Part shown: positions 52,901-63,600 of the stretch, one piece after another
Layout: the number at the start of each line of letters is the position of its first letter
Numbering within the stretch: position 1 is the first letter of the stretch
Assembly: GCA_024195265.1 (NCBI GenBank)
Contig: JAJLRJ010000009.1
Coordinates: 14,574,482 to 14,638,481 of the forward strand
DNA length: 64,000 bases
Direction of reading: 5' to 3'
Origin: Dendrophyllia cribrosa
Taxonomy: Eukaryota; Cnidaria; Anthozoa; Scleractinia; Dendrophylliidae
Translations under genes and position numbers: made by a program
Notes under the pieces: model-generated
What the model was told of the DNA's origin: nothing
The model's input: only the letters and a program-made list of their open reading frames with translations
Databases searched by the model: none

Positions 52901-55900
52901 AGGCAGGTCCACGTGGTGAAAAATTTTAAAACGATTTGCATTTGAAGTGCGGTGTACTGATGTTTTTGTGTTTTTCCCCGTCCATTTATCGGCACAAACT
53001 GTTTCCCTCCGCATTCTCTTGTTCCAACCCCAGTATTACCATCCTTCCACGACGTCACCTTGGCAAGTTATGAAGCAAGTGGTGTTTCGACAGATGTTAA
53101 CGCCACACAATCGTCCACGAAGCAGGACTATGATAAATGAGCAAAGGACGAGGAAAAGTTCTTAGCAAACCTTTGGGTGAGCGGTCTAGAGAAATTAGAA
53201 AGCCAACAAGCGAGAAAAGAATGGCAGGCTGTAACGAAAGCTCTGAATGAAAAATTTAACATCTCACGTACTGTCCTGCAAGAACTCGCGCCAAACTGGA
53301 GGAAATCGCAAAACCTTGCCATATTATGAATCTTTTGACTCTGTTCTTGGCTGTTGAGACATTGTCACAATGCAGTACGTTCGTGAAACCGCCCAAGGGA
53401 AAGCTACAAGTTCTGAGAAAAGAAACAAAACTTCAAGGGATGAGACGCTTGAAAAACTCTCTTCGACAGAAGACGAGGAAGAAAGCCAGGCAGGAAAGAG
53501 CTCGATTGACAGCCCCGATGTACGTGACAAAGAGGTTGACAATGCATTTAAAGCTCTCGGAATTAACGCCAAAGCGAAGGCGCGCACAGAGAGAAAGAAG
53601 AGCGGAGATAAAAGAAAAAGGAGACGCCAAGATGATGATGAGAGAGAGAGAGTGGCTGAGGAGCAAGAAGTATTCCGACAGTTTGTAGAGAAATCAGATC
53701 AGCAAAGCGATAAGCTTGTAGCCATTGTGGAAAACATGGACAGAAATCAGCGTAAGCAAACCGAAGTGATGAAAAATTTTCTTTCAGCAATAACCAGGAT
53801 GATGGAAAATCAATGACTGTCTGACTCACGACATTGAAATTGCCCGGCGTAGTAATTAACAATAACAAGCTGTGATTCTTGATAAAATATTTTAAATCAA
53901 ATGGTTTAAACATTTATTAATTGCTTCATTTTTGAACATGAACACTCGATTTTTCTTAGAACTTCGCATATTTTTTCGGGCATATTGTCAAATGCGTTTC
54001 GTTTATGTTACTGTTTCATATTATCGGTATTGCAAAGATTCATTTGAATGAGATTGTAAATACATATCTTGTTTTGTCTGAACTTAATAAATACCTTTCT
54101 ACATTCACAGGTTTATAAGTTGGATATGTAATCCTTCAAGAGTTCTCTAAGAGCTTCGCCATCCCTTAAAACATTGTCATTATCTAAGCCATTGTCTGCA
54201 TCGTTTCCATAGTCTTCCATTTCCCATTCATCTCCAACACTGATACAAAAATTGTGAAGCACAGCACAGCTAGGCTATGACGATGTCACCTACTAAAGCA
54301 ACATTGCTGCCGATTTGTGTTCGAAGAATTCGCCAGCAGCTCTTCAAAATTCCAAAGGCGCACTTCACTGCTACCCTTGCCGCTGAGAGCTCTTTATTAA
54401 ATGCTATCTCGTCTGGGTCGTTCGTCCCTTCTGGGTAGCCCTTTTGCAGCCAGCAAGCTAAAGGATAAGCGCTATCGCCAACCAGATAGGGCCCAATTTC
54501 ATTGCCTCCAACGTTCATAACCGGTGCTTGCAGGATTTCATTGCTTTCGCATCGTCTAAATAATAGACTATTACGTAATACTCGAGCATCGTGCATGCTA
54601 CCTGGATATCCGGCTGAAACATCCAAGAATCTATTTCTTCCATCAACCACTGCTTGAACAACTATATCGTGTTGTTGGTAGTGACTGAAATAATCGATTG
54701 CACTTACTGGAGGAGCTTGAATGCGTATGTGAGTGCCGTCGATTGCACCAACAACATTAGAAAGATTAGATATCTCTTCAAATGTTTCTCTCACTGCGAT
54801 AACTTCTGGCAACGTTTCTGGGAACTTGATGTATCTGCCTTTTAAAGCACAAAGTGCGTAGACAACATCTTCTACGGCTTCAAACACAGTAGTAGTACCA
54901 ATGTTAAAACACGGTCCTATGGCAACATACGAACACCCATGAGCAAGACGAAATAATCCAATCGCTAAAACAACTTCTGCAGGCAAACATCGCCTGAAGC
55001 GAGTGTCTTGTCTAGTTAAGAATGGTCTAAGGATATTTGACAGCATTCGGAAAGTAGTTCTGCTCATTTGCAACTGACTCCTAAAGTATGCCGTATCTGG
55101 AATAGCATTGTTATTTAAGTGGATATTGAACCATGTGTTTTGAGGACGAGGCAGTACCCAAAAGTACGGTCTTAAACGGTGCCTTCTTTGTAATCTTCGA
55201 TTGATACGACGTTCAAACAGGTAAAACATCCGCCGATCTCATTGCTGTTGCATTTGTACTAAACAGATGAAGATGAGTAGGAGTCGCATTTGACTATTGA
55301 GCTCAAAGATCATTATTATTGAGGCGAGTAACAACAAAAATCGCTGCGGCACCATCTCGGCTTTTTCAAGCTTCACAAACAAACATGCTTTGCCGCCTAT
55401 TGCGGAAAAATTTCGCGTGTTGTTTTTTAGTACAATCCAGACCAAACACAATAGCCAATCAACAACGTATTATTATCTGGCATTACGAGGGGCATTGGAA
55501 TGCAACTTGTCATGAATTGTCCTGCCTTGAGGCAGGACAACGGCCCCTTTGAAGATTTGTCCGTTTTGACAAAATTTGCACTTGTCCAACAAGTCGTTCG
55601 CACTTGTTTTTGCGATTGTTTGACAAAATGTATCGCGCGTGCAACGTGGACCAATCATAAGACAACTGCTTCTTTGTTTTCCTGAATTGTTGGACAAGTT
55701 CTAGGTCTCAAAAAACGTATTCGCACTTGTTTTCTGTAACAAGTGACACATTAATGAAGAAATCTACAAATTGTTACAAAATTTGTCCGCTAGTGCGAAT
55801 CGGCCCTTAGTCAGAATTTTCTTGAACATTTTTATTGCATATTCATAAATTACTTAATACACAGTTCATATTACAGTAACATTACTATACTTAACAAGAA

Positions 55901-58253
55901 ATGAGGTACAGTTAATATATCAAACGTACAATCACTGCAGTTGCCTAATCGATAAGAAACCTGATTTGTGATGGAGCTATGCGGCTGATGACTGTTGTTT
56001 GCGTAACTTTTTTTTCTCTTTTTCTTTGAATACTGTAATGTTAGCTATTTTGTACTCATCTGATGTTAGTTTTGTTAGTGAAATTGATCAATGTGACAGA
56101 AAGAAAAAATAATATAATATCAAGTGGAATGATTAAATAATATTATAAAGTTCATTAATAATTCATAAGGAAAATACAAGAGAAATGAAAGTTTAATAAT
56201 GGTTTGGAAATCCTGATACAGAGCAGCTACATGTATACTGTATCATTAAAATACAGAATACTAATAGGAATGCTAATAAGCTTCATCTCCATTGTTGTTT
56301 TATAAGCAAGATAAAAATTAATTATCGCAGTAGAACTGACTGAATATTTACAATATCCATATAGTTCAGCCACTTATATTTTATTTCTTACTTATAGCAG
56401 ATGAAATGGTTTACCATTTATTTCTGTTCTTATTTCTAACAGTTATAGAGAAAGAAGGCAACCTTGCATTTATGAGATTTAGAAGGCAAAGAAGCATAGC
56501 AGCTAATGAGAATGATAGTAAGTCAAGGATTAAATTAATTTATACCATTAATATTTTATTTTTAATAAATTAATAATTAATATTTCATAAGGTGTGAAGT
56601 GTAAGTTTTCTCCAGAGTTCTTAATTTAACTGCCCATTCTTTTTTATTTTATTTATTTCTTTTTTTACATACCTCAGGTCGTTTGAATTTATATAAATTA
56701 TGTCAAAATGGAAAAGTGTATAATATAAAATTTAAATCTCTAAAGAATTACAGAGGTAATTAAAGTAAACAGTAATGGATTTCATACAAAAAGACTCAAA
56801 GTGTTTAGAGTTAAATGTGTACTCAGTGGATAGCATTTATCTCTAAGATTGGGTTAAAATCTCTGCAATCCAACAAATATTAAGATATACCAGCTTGGAC
56901 AAATTAACATGTTAATAATCATTTCTGGTTATTGGCTACATGAAGATGAGCAATAAATTAGGGAATGTGAAGCACAAAAATAATCAAAGGCTCCAGTAAA
57001 TAAAAGATTCTGCTTTGCTTTCTGACCCTCCCCTCTCCTAGGCATTTTGCTACACTGACCCCCCACCCCCAGTGTCCATCCCCCCTCTCTCCAATGCTGT
57101 CCTCATGAGTAAGGCAGGTGATCATTGCATATCGCGGGCTTAACCCTTTCACTGCGGGTCATTTTTTTACCCCCTGTGCGGGCCAAAAATGACTGCTTTT
57201 ACAAACATTGTAAATAATCACTAAAACAATCTAAAATTGATGCTTAGGGGAAAAAAGTACTTTAGAAACTGAAACTTGCTATTTACATGGCAATGTCATT
57301 TTCCACCTCATCTTCTGATGACAACTCCGAACCATCTTGATCCAAGTGTTTGCTCTCATTGCTGTTCGCATTATTTTCGAATTCGGAGTCCGAAAGCTCG
57401 TCCTTATCACCAGAATCGGCCCATACTCTTTCTAAAACATCTGCACCAGTTAATCTGCTCATGACTGGGCATTTTTTAGCGAGAAAAACTGTATTATTCT
57501 TACATGGTTTTCAGCTGAAAATTCGCCTCGATAAATTCAAAATGGCGGCTCGCACGAGGTAAATAAGAGTCATTTTTTACAAGGTGTAATTTTAACCAAT
57601 TGTCTTACGCTTCACCAGTCCCCCGCAAATATCCAGAAGTTTAATTATATGCGTTTTAATTGTTCTCCTGGGTGCGTAAGCTCTCATACAATCACTATAA
57701 AACAGGACGTACTCAGTACGTTCTCGTAGCATATGCGTAATCTCACACAGGACGTACTCAGTATGTCCTTGTAGCAGTAAATAAGAGTCATATGCTTCAC
57801 CAGTCCCTCGCAAATATCCAGAAGTTTAATTATATTCGTTTTAATTGTTCTCCTGGGTGCGTAAGCTCTCATACAATCACTATAAAACAGGACGTACTCA
57901 GTACGTCCTCGTAGCATATGCGTAATCTGATACAGGACGTACTCAGTATGTCCTTGTAGCAGTGAAAGGGTTAATGTTAACAGCTTATCAAATGCTACAA
58001 CTCATTCAAGGCTGTGCCTACATGTATTCACAAGTTAAAAAGGAAAAAAGTGAAAGAAGAAAAGACTGAAGTGAAAATAGTTTGATCGCATTTATTTTTT
58101 TCTCAGAATGCCATGGACTTATTAATCACAGTGGAGTTCCACTTCTTGGGCCAGTTCCTACAGAAATTTTAAATGTTGACTACAAAGCTCATTCATCTGA
58201 GGAACACTATTACAATGTCTCGTGGAAGCCCTTGGATGAAGCTACTTTTAAAG
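49780..58253 (+). CDS. Gene B: paralogous receptor, first four coding exons (3' partial)
   Basis: Exons 49780-49974, 52522-52576, 56443-56517 and 58107-58253 give 157 codons, ending in phase 1. All have AG/GT sites and compatible phases (0, 1, 1, 1), identical to gene A exons 1-4. Seen: signal peptide; C50/C54 and C72/C76 in two C-x3-C motifs; a VIEK linker also found in gene A; start of an FnIII domain (NVSWKPLDEATFK). A stop TAA abuts the ATG. TM and cytoplasmic exons must lie beyond 64000, after a LINE-bearing intron. A SEFIR domain is therefore inferred from homology to gene A, not seen. Overall sequence similarity to A is low outside cysteines and phases, so the duplication is old. Confidence 0.78.
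49975..52521 (+). other. Gene B intron 1
   Basis: AT-rich. It contains the diverged MITE at 51893-52040. A long inverted pair near 51390-51420 and 51580-51610 (tttacaaaatgctaattaga and its inverse) suggests another decayed palindromic element. No exon seen. Confidence 0.45.
51893..52040. mobile_element. Diverged relative of the 42530-42714 MITE
   Basis: ggcctatttcaatattttca... cttggctttgaggtttaggg... ccccaaagcc... ggcctat keeps the same order with many changes. In gene B intron 1. Confidence 0.55.
52522..52576 (+). CDS. Gene B exon 2 (second C-x3-C)
   Basis: A 55-nt exon reading SINFDECITNCEQGRTPR, acceptor atcttttatag, donor AGAG|GTACAG, phase 0 to 1. It aligns with gene A exon 2 (KECVQSC). 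A Harbinger element begins about 95 bp downstream in the next intron. Confidence 0.78.
53090..53816 (+). pseudogene. Harbinger Myb/SANT-like accessory protein, frameshifted
   Basis: A trihelix-like core at 53138-53260 (KDEEKFLANLWVSGLEKLES, then EWQAVTKALNEKFNIS) is preceded by a TGA where the family has the first tryptophan. It shifts frame before the tail at 53370-53816 (148 codons, charged, coiled coil with QVFRQFVEKSDQQ-like sequence). In active elements this protein binds the element ends and helps bring in the transposase. Several lesions make this copy inactive. Confidence 0.75.
54113..55229 (-). pseudogene. Harbinger transposase (HARBI1-like, DDE_Tnp_4), one frameshift
   Basis: The main frame 55229-54270 gives 319 aa. 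Catalytic aspartates appear in NVVGAIDGTHIRI and YLVGDSAYPL, and the glutamate in FNKELSAARVAVKCAFGILK. The frame ends early at VGDIVIA, but the next frame continues with SCAVLHNFCI and an acidic tail to a stop at 54113. One extra base near 54270 therefore truncates an otherwise full-length enzyme of about 370 aa. It would cut and paste this element and its MITEs at TWA sites. Confidence 0.88.
55807..56442 (+). other. Rest of gene B intron 2
   Basis: AT-rich, no repeat or exon recognised. Confidence 0.4.
56443..56517 (+). CDS. Gene B exon 3 (linker)
   Basis: A 75-nt exon, phase 1-1, reading IEKEGNLAFMRFRRQRSIAA. Acceptor tatttctaacag, donor GATA|GTAAGT. It corresponds to gene A exon 3 ([12 protein letters not shown]). 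Confidence 0.75.
57144..57970. mobile_element. TTAA element with internal 183-bp duplication
   Basis: Ends ccctttcactgc and its inverse, TTAA at 57140-57143 and 57971-57974. Near the right end about 183 bp (cttcaccagtcc...) is tandemly duplicated, and each copy has two ggacgtactcagta palindromes. In gene B intron 3. Confidence 0.82.
58107..58253 (+). CDS. Gene B exon 4 (start of FnIII domain)
   Basis: A 147-nt exon, phase 1-1, reading CHGLINHSGVPLLGPVPTEI and then EEHYYNVSWKPLDEATFK. Acceptor tttttctcag, donor AAAG|GTGAAA. It corresponds to gene A exon 4, with an extra proline-rich segment after the cysteine. Confidence 0.78.
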
Positions 58254-58324
58254 GTGAAAAATGCTTTACCAGATTAATTATGTCAGATATAATGTAACTC
58301 ACTATAATAATTTTATTAAGTTAA

Positions 58325-58536
58325 CCCTTTCTCTCCCAAGAGTGCCAAACATCAAAATTCAAGAAAATTCCCAAATTTCATTTTGTAAAATATGGAAAAA
58401 CAAATGGCACCATGCAAAAATACTGCTGAAGAGGTTTCATTTGAATGGTCACAACAAAGGATTTCGTTCATCACAGACTCAAAAGTTAGAACTACAAATA
58501 TTCATGTCTCCATTATTGACTCTGGGAGTAACACGG
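58325..58536. mobile_element. TTAA MITE, parent of the 110-bp array
   Basis: 212 bp with ends ccctttctctccc and the inverse of a ccgtgttactccc-like end, TTAA at 58321-58324 and 58537-58540. The interior has aggtttcatttgaatggtca and gactcaaaagttagaac. Fragments occur at 26452-26575 and 32590-32890. Confidence 0.75.
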
Positions 58537-58605
58537 TTAAACAGTGGCCAGTTTTTAACCTTTTTATGGAGAGAACAATCACAGTTATTACATAATACAA
58601 TAGGT

Positions 58606-58668
58606 ACACTTGTAAAAGTTTTATTGAATTGACCCCAGGGGTCAATTCAATAAAACTTTTACAAGTGT
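58606..58668. repeat. Perfect 63-bp palindrome
   Basis: 31-bp arms (acacttgtaaaagttttatt...) around a central A at 58637, inside a larger element bounded by acacttgtaaattacacttg at about 58745. Gene B intron 4. Confidence 0.9.
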
Positions 58669-59229
58669 AATTTACAAGTGTAGCTATTGTTTTCATGCAA
58701 CCTCTGAAACAATGGCTACACTTGTAAATTACACTTGTAAATCGCAATATTTTGTGATAGTCGAGTTCAATCATTATTTTAACATTCAATCACTGAGTTT
58801 GTTTTTTAAATTTAATATTTTATATTCATAACTGCTAAAACAAAGCAGAAATCGGGCTACCATTGTAGAGGATAGGAGCAGAACAATATTATTTGCAGCA
58901 AAACAACTTTGCACTGTTGTGTGCATGAGCAGAATTATTCATAGCCTGTTATTCATACAATGTAGTTCACATGGTGGGCTCTCGACTGATGAAAATGAAA
59001 AAAAGGCATGAAATAATAATAAATATTATTATGACACATGACATGCATGCACCAATTCAATCACTCTTAAGGATCAGAGGATTAAACCAGCTTATTAAGG
59101 TATCTTTGTTTCAAGAATTACTCAAGTTAAGCTATTTATTTTAAAACAAGAATATTTGAAGAACTGTGTTTTTTTACTGTTATCATATCTTCTGGGACTG
59201 AGCATGACTGAGTAAGGACGTGATATCTA

Positions 59230-60198
59230 TTGCTCCGTATTTTTCGTTGTACTCTTCCATGCGTTTCGTTATTTTACATGGAATTTTCATCACCACTCTC
59301 ATCCCTGTTTAAACGGAAAACGAGAGGAAGCACTTCACCGACCAGCGAGACTATTTCCCCCGAAACGAAGCGGTTGAAAGAGAAAGAACCCCAAGCGGAC
59401 GCGGACGCCATTGTATCGTCGCCAAAGACGAAGAACGATTCTGAAGACGTGGTTCTTTCAGCCCTCGATATGGCTGAGGATTTTGCCTCCAAAATAGACT
59501 TAATATTATCAAAGTTGAGCCAGCTGGAAAGCATTGGTTCAAAAATGAATATTTTGCAAGACTCGGTGGATCAAATAAACCAAACGGTTGCTAACCTTCA
59601 AAGCGAATTTCACCGCTTAAAGGGAGACGTACAAAATACAGTCGAAGAAACAAATACGCTTCAGAAAAGCGTAAAATTCCTGAATGATGAAGTGGAAGCT
59701 AGTAAGAAAAAACTCCGAGATGCTGAAGAGAAGTCAAAGAAGGAGATGGAAGACCTGCGCCTACAGCTCTTAAATTACGAAGTGTACAGCCACCGCGAAA
59801 ATCTACGCTTCTACGGCGTTCCAGAAATCGAAGAGGAAGAGAACACTGAGGCCGTTTTGAAAACCTTCTTGGAGAAAGAATTAAATGTGGAAAACACTCA
59901 GCATATTGAGTTCCAAAGAGTTCACCGTGTTGGTAAAAGAGATCGAAACACAGGGGAACCCAGGGCCATCATAGCACGCTGCCTTCGCTTTAAAGACCGA
60001 GAAAAACTCTTCTCTCTCCGACGCAACATCGATAGCCAGTCGAATTTCGGTATTGGCCCTGATCTTCCGAAGCAGGTGATTGATATGAGAAAGAGGCTTA
60101 TTCCAATGATGGTGCAAGCAAGAAAAGATGGAAAACGAGCAGCCTTTAGCAGAATAGAACCTTATAAACTCTTTATTGATGGCGTAGAGGTAAAATAG
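59230..60198 (+). CDS. LINE ORF1 protein (RNA-binding chaperone)
   Basis: Open for 322 codons. The internal ATG at 59278 (MEFSSPLSSLFKRK) may be the true start, giving 306 aa. Order: a serine/threonine- and lysine-rich N-terminus, a long coiled coil (about 75-180), an RRM-like core (SHRENLRFYGVPEIEEEE at about 187, then FQRVHRVGKR), and a C-terminal domain (FGIGPDLPKQVIDMRKRLIP). This is the L1 ORF1p plan (Transposase_22). Such proteins trimerise through the coiled coil and coat LINE RNA. No stop or frameshift. Confidence 0.88.
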   Translation: MLRIFRCTLPCVSLFYMEFSSPLSSLFKRKTRGSTSPTSETISPETKRLKEKEPQADADAIVSSPKTKNDSEDVVLSALDMAEDFASKIDLILSKLSQLESIGSKMNILQDSVDQINQTVANLQSEFHRLKGDVQNTVEETNTLQKSVKFLNDEVEASKKKLRDAEEKSKKEMEDLRLQLLNYEVYSHRENLRFYGVPEIEEEENTEAVLKTFLEKELNVENTQHIEFQRVHRVGKRDRNTGEPRAIIARCLRFKDREKLFSLRRNIDSQSNFGIGPDLPKQVIDMRKRLIPMMVQARKDGKRAAFSRIEPYKLFIDGVEVK

Positions 60199-60648
60199 TG
60201 ATAAGCGATGGTTTTTCTTTTCGTTCCTTTAATTATCTTAGGTGAGGCAGACCTCTCGACTCTAGGCCCGCAAGCTGATTAGTAAATATCTGCTAAGCCT
60301 CAAGCCTCTAAAAATATTCCAGTTGTTTATATATAGAATTTGCATGAAGTAGTTCACTAATATTTTTTTCTCGTTTCTATTAGGAGCCCTCATTTAGCAT
60401 ATTCCTTAGTTCTTTTGTAGTTCGCCTAAACAAAAAGTCGAACACTTGATTCTAGTCCAAGCGTAGCTTAACAGTTTAATTTTCACACTGGCTACGTTTT
60501 TCATCTCGCTTTTTTTGTGTTGTTATGTATGTTATTTTATATCTATTCCCTATGCACTTAATCAAGTAGGCAATGTGTTAATTGTTTGGGTATCAGTATT
60601 CCTTCTGGGATTAACAGCTACTGTTGTTGTCTTTCATCCACTAAACGT

Positions 60649-63600
60649 ATGCAAATTTCAATGGATTGCAAAAACCTGAAATTTAAAACTCTCTCGCTGA
60701 ACGTTCGGGGTATTCGTGCGTTTGAAAAACGTAAGTCTATTTTCAACTGGCTTACCAAGCAAAATTCAGACATTTGTTTTTTACAAGAAACGTACAGCAC
60801 GGAAGAGATTGAAAATCAATGGAAAAAGCAGTGGTCCGGAGACATTTTTTTTGCTCATGGCTCTAACCATAGTCGTGGGGTCGCCATCCTTATAAGAAAA
60901 TCCTTTGACTTCAAGTTGAAATCAGTTCGATCGGATGAGGAAGGGAGATACCTTATTCTTGAGACAATTATTCAAGACGTCCCATTCCTTCTAGTGAATA
61001 TTTATGCTCCCAATACCACCTCTAAACAGTCTTTGTTCTTCCGAACATTGTCTGAACTCATCTATGATGAGGGATACAATGAGTCTGACTACCAAATTAT
61101 ATTAGGAGGGGACTTGAATGTAACTATGGATCCAGGCCTAGATTGCTCGGGTGGGAACCCTGTGTTAAAAGATTCAGTTAGGTGTGTGGAGGACATGATG
61201 ATGAGTTATGATTTAGTTGACATCTGGCGAATCCGCAATCCCAAAAGTAAGAAATATTCTTGGCGACAAAAAAGCCCAATTATTCAAAGGCGCCTTGATT
61301 ATTGGCTCATTAGTGATTCCTTACAAGATGATGTAGCTAAAGTCGACATAGTGACAGCTATAAGAACGGATCACCATGCAATAACTTTAGAAATTGATAG
61401 TCTAGATGATCAGCAGCGTGGCCCATCTTTTTGGAAGTTTAATAACAGTCTATTAGATGATGCTGCCTTCGTTGAACGTTTACGCGAAAACTTTCCCAAG
61501 TGGCTGGATGAAATTAATTTCTGCGATGATTTGAGAGTTAAATGGGACTGGATCAAATACAAAATTCGCGAGGAAAGTGTATCGTATAGTAGAGTGAAGG
61601 CTAAGGAAAGGAGAAATAGAATTCAAACAATTGAAAACAGGCTTAAAATATGTGAGGAGAAAATAGCAGAATCACCGACACAAGAAAATCTAGCCAACCT
61701 CGAATCAGCCAAGGCAGAGTATGAAAAAGAATATGATTACATCGTAAGAGGCTCAATCATTCGGTCCCGCGCTACGTGGTTTGAACAAGGGGAAAGGAAT
61801 AGCAAGTATTTCCTAAATCTAGAAAACAGAAATAAGAAAAAAAGCTGCATACGAAAGCTTATTCGCACAAATGGAGAAGAGACTACTGCTCCGGACACTA
61901 TTATGAATGAAATTCATAATTTTTATTCGGAACTTTATGACGAAAAGTCGGGAATACAAACTGATTATTCAACTTGTCCCTTTTTGGAAGATACTCTCTC
62001 ATCTCCTAAGTTAACTGACTCAATGCGTCAAACGTGCGAGGGCCAACTAACATACTCCGAATGTTTCAAGGTGCTGTCTACCTTTAGTAACGATAAAACG
62101 CCTGGTAACGATGGGCTCACTATAGAATTTTACAAGTTCTTTTGGGCAGAAATCGGAATGCTTCTAGTGGACTCATTAAATTTTGCGTATTTTCATGGAG
62201 AATTGTCAAATTCTCAAAAACAAGCCGTGATAACTTTAATTGAGAAAAAAGACAAAGACAGGAGATGGATAAAAAACTGGAGACCAATTTCTCTAGTAAA
62301 TGTTGATGTTAAAATTGGTTCAAAAGCTATCGCTAAGAGGCTAGAAAATGTCCTACCACATATTATTCATTATGATCAGAATGCCTTTGTGAAAGGACGA
62401 ACTATTTTTGATGCAGCTCGTACGATTAGTGATGTAATGGAATTTACAAAAATACGAGATTATCAAGGTATAATGACTGCAATAGATTTTGAGAAAGCTT
62501 TTGATTCTTTAAATTGGAACTTCCTTCTCAAATTATTAGAATTCTTTGGCTTCGGGGAATCCTTCTTGGGGTGGATCAAAACGTTTTACAAGAATATATC
62601 AAGTTGTGTTATCAATAACGGTTTTTCCACCCCCTCTTTCAATCTTAAACGGGGTGTTCGCCAGGGTGACCCACTCTCGCCATCTCTTTTCATATTAGTA
62701 CTTGAATTATTAGCAGTATCCATACGAAACAACGATCAAATTAAAGGTATTGCAGTTGATGACTCTGAAATCAAATTAGTTATATTCGCTGATGACATGA
62801 CCTTATTTGTTAGGGACAAACTGTCGTACCGCACTCTTTTTAATACCGTCGATTTGTTTAGTACATACTCCGGATTGAAGGTTAATCACGACAAAACGGA
62901 AATTCTTCTACTGGGAAATATGGAAGTAAGCCCTTCGGAACTAGGTGTAGATGAAATAAGTAAGGCCATAAAAATTCTGGGGGTTAACTTTACCTATAAT
63001 CACTCACTTTTTTATAAGTTAAACTTTGAATCAATCGAGAAATCTCTAAGAGGATTGTTGAAGGGCTGGAGCTGGAGAGGACTTACACTACTTGGAAAAA
63101 TCCAAGTGATTAAATCTTTCGCCATACCAAAGATCTTGTACAGGGTCGCTCTCGTTTCAAACAAAAACGAGTTTATCAAAAAAATAAATTCTTTATTATA
63201 TTCTTTTGTTTGGAAAGGACAAGATAAAGTAAAGCGCACAGCACTCATTAACCCTATTGATAAGGGAGGCTTGAAAATGCCTGACATTGAGTCAATGATT
63301 TCGGCCCAAAGAATAACTTGTATCAAGAGATATCTCTCTACCAACCCCGCTGGCTGGAAGATTTTTCTAGATTTTTATCTCAAAAAAGTAGGGGGGAAAT
63401 TTTTGTTTCATTGTAACTTTAACTATAGTAAACTACCGTTAACTCTTCCAGATTTCTACAAAGAATGCATTGTGACATGGACCCGATTAAACGAGTACAA
63501 TCCCTCCTCATCCTCTGAAATCGCAAACCAAGTTATATGGAACAACCAGTGTATTTGCATTGAATCTAAGTCAATTTATAACAGTAGGCTGATTGATCTT

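Larger units (their letters stand above)
52672..55806. mobile_element. PIF/Harbinger transposon, nearly complete
   Basis: TIRs gggccgattcgcactagcgg and its exact inverse at 52672 and 55806, flanked by TAA and TTA (the family duplicates TWA, so this is a target with one change). It encodes both expected proteins in opposite directions: a Myb/SANT-like protein on plus and a DDE transposase on minus. Just inside the left TIR is a tandem repeat of aaaattgtcgygacaagtca. Inserted in gene B intron 2. Confidence 0.88.

Noticed and set aside
59274..60117. Open frames antisense to LINE ORF1, and others antisense to ORF2
   Set aside because: Shadows of the LINE proteins without domains of their own.
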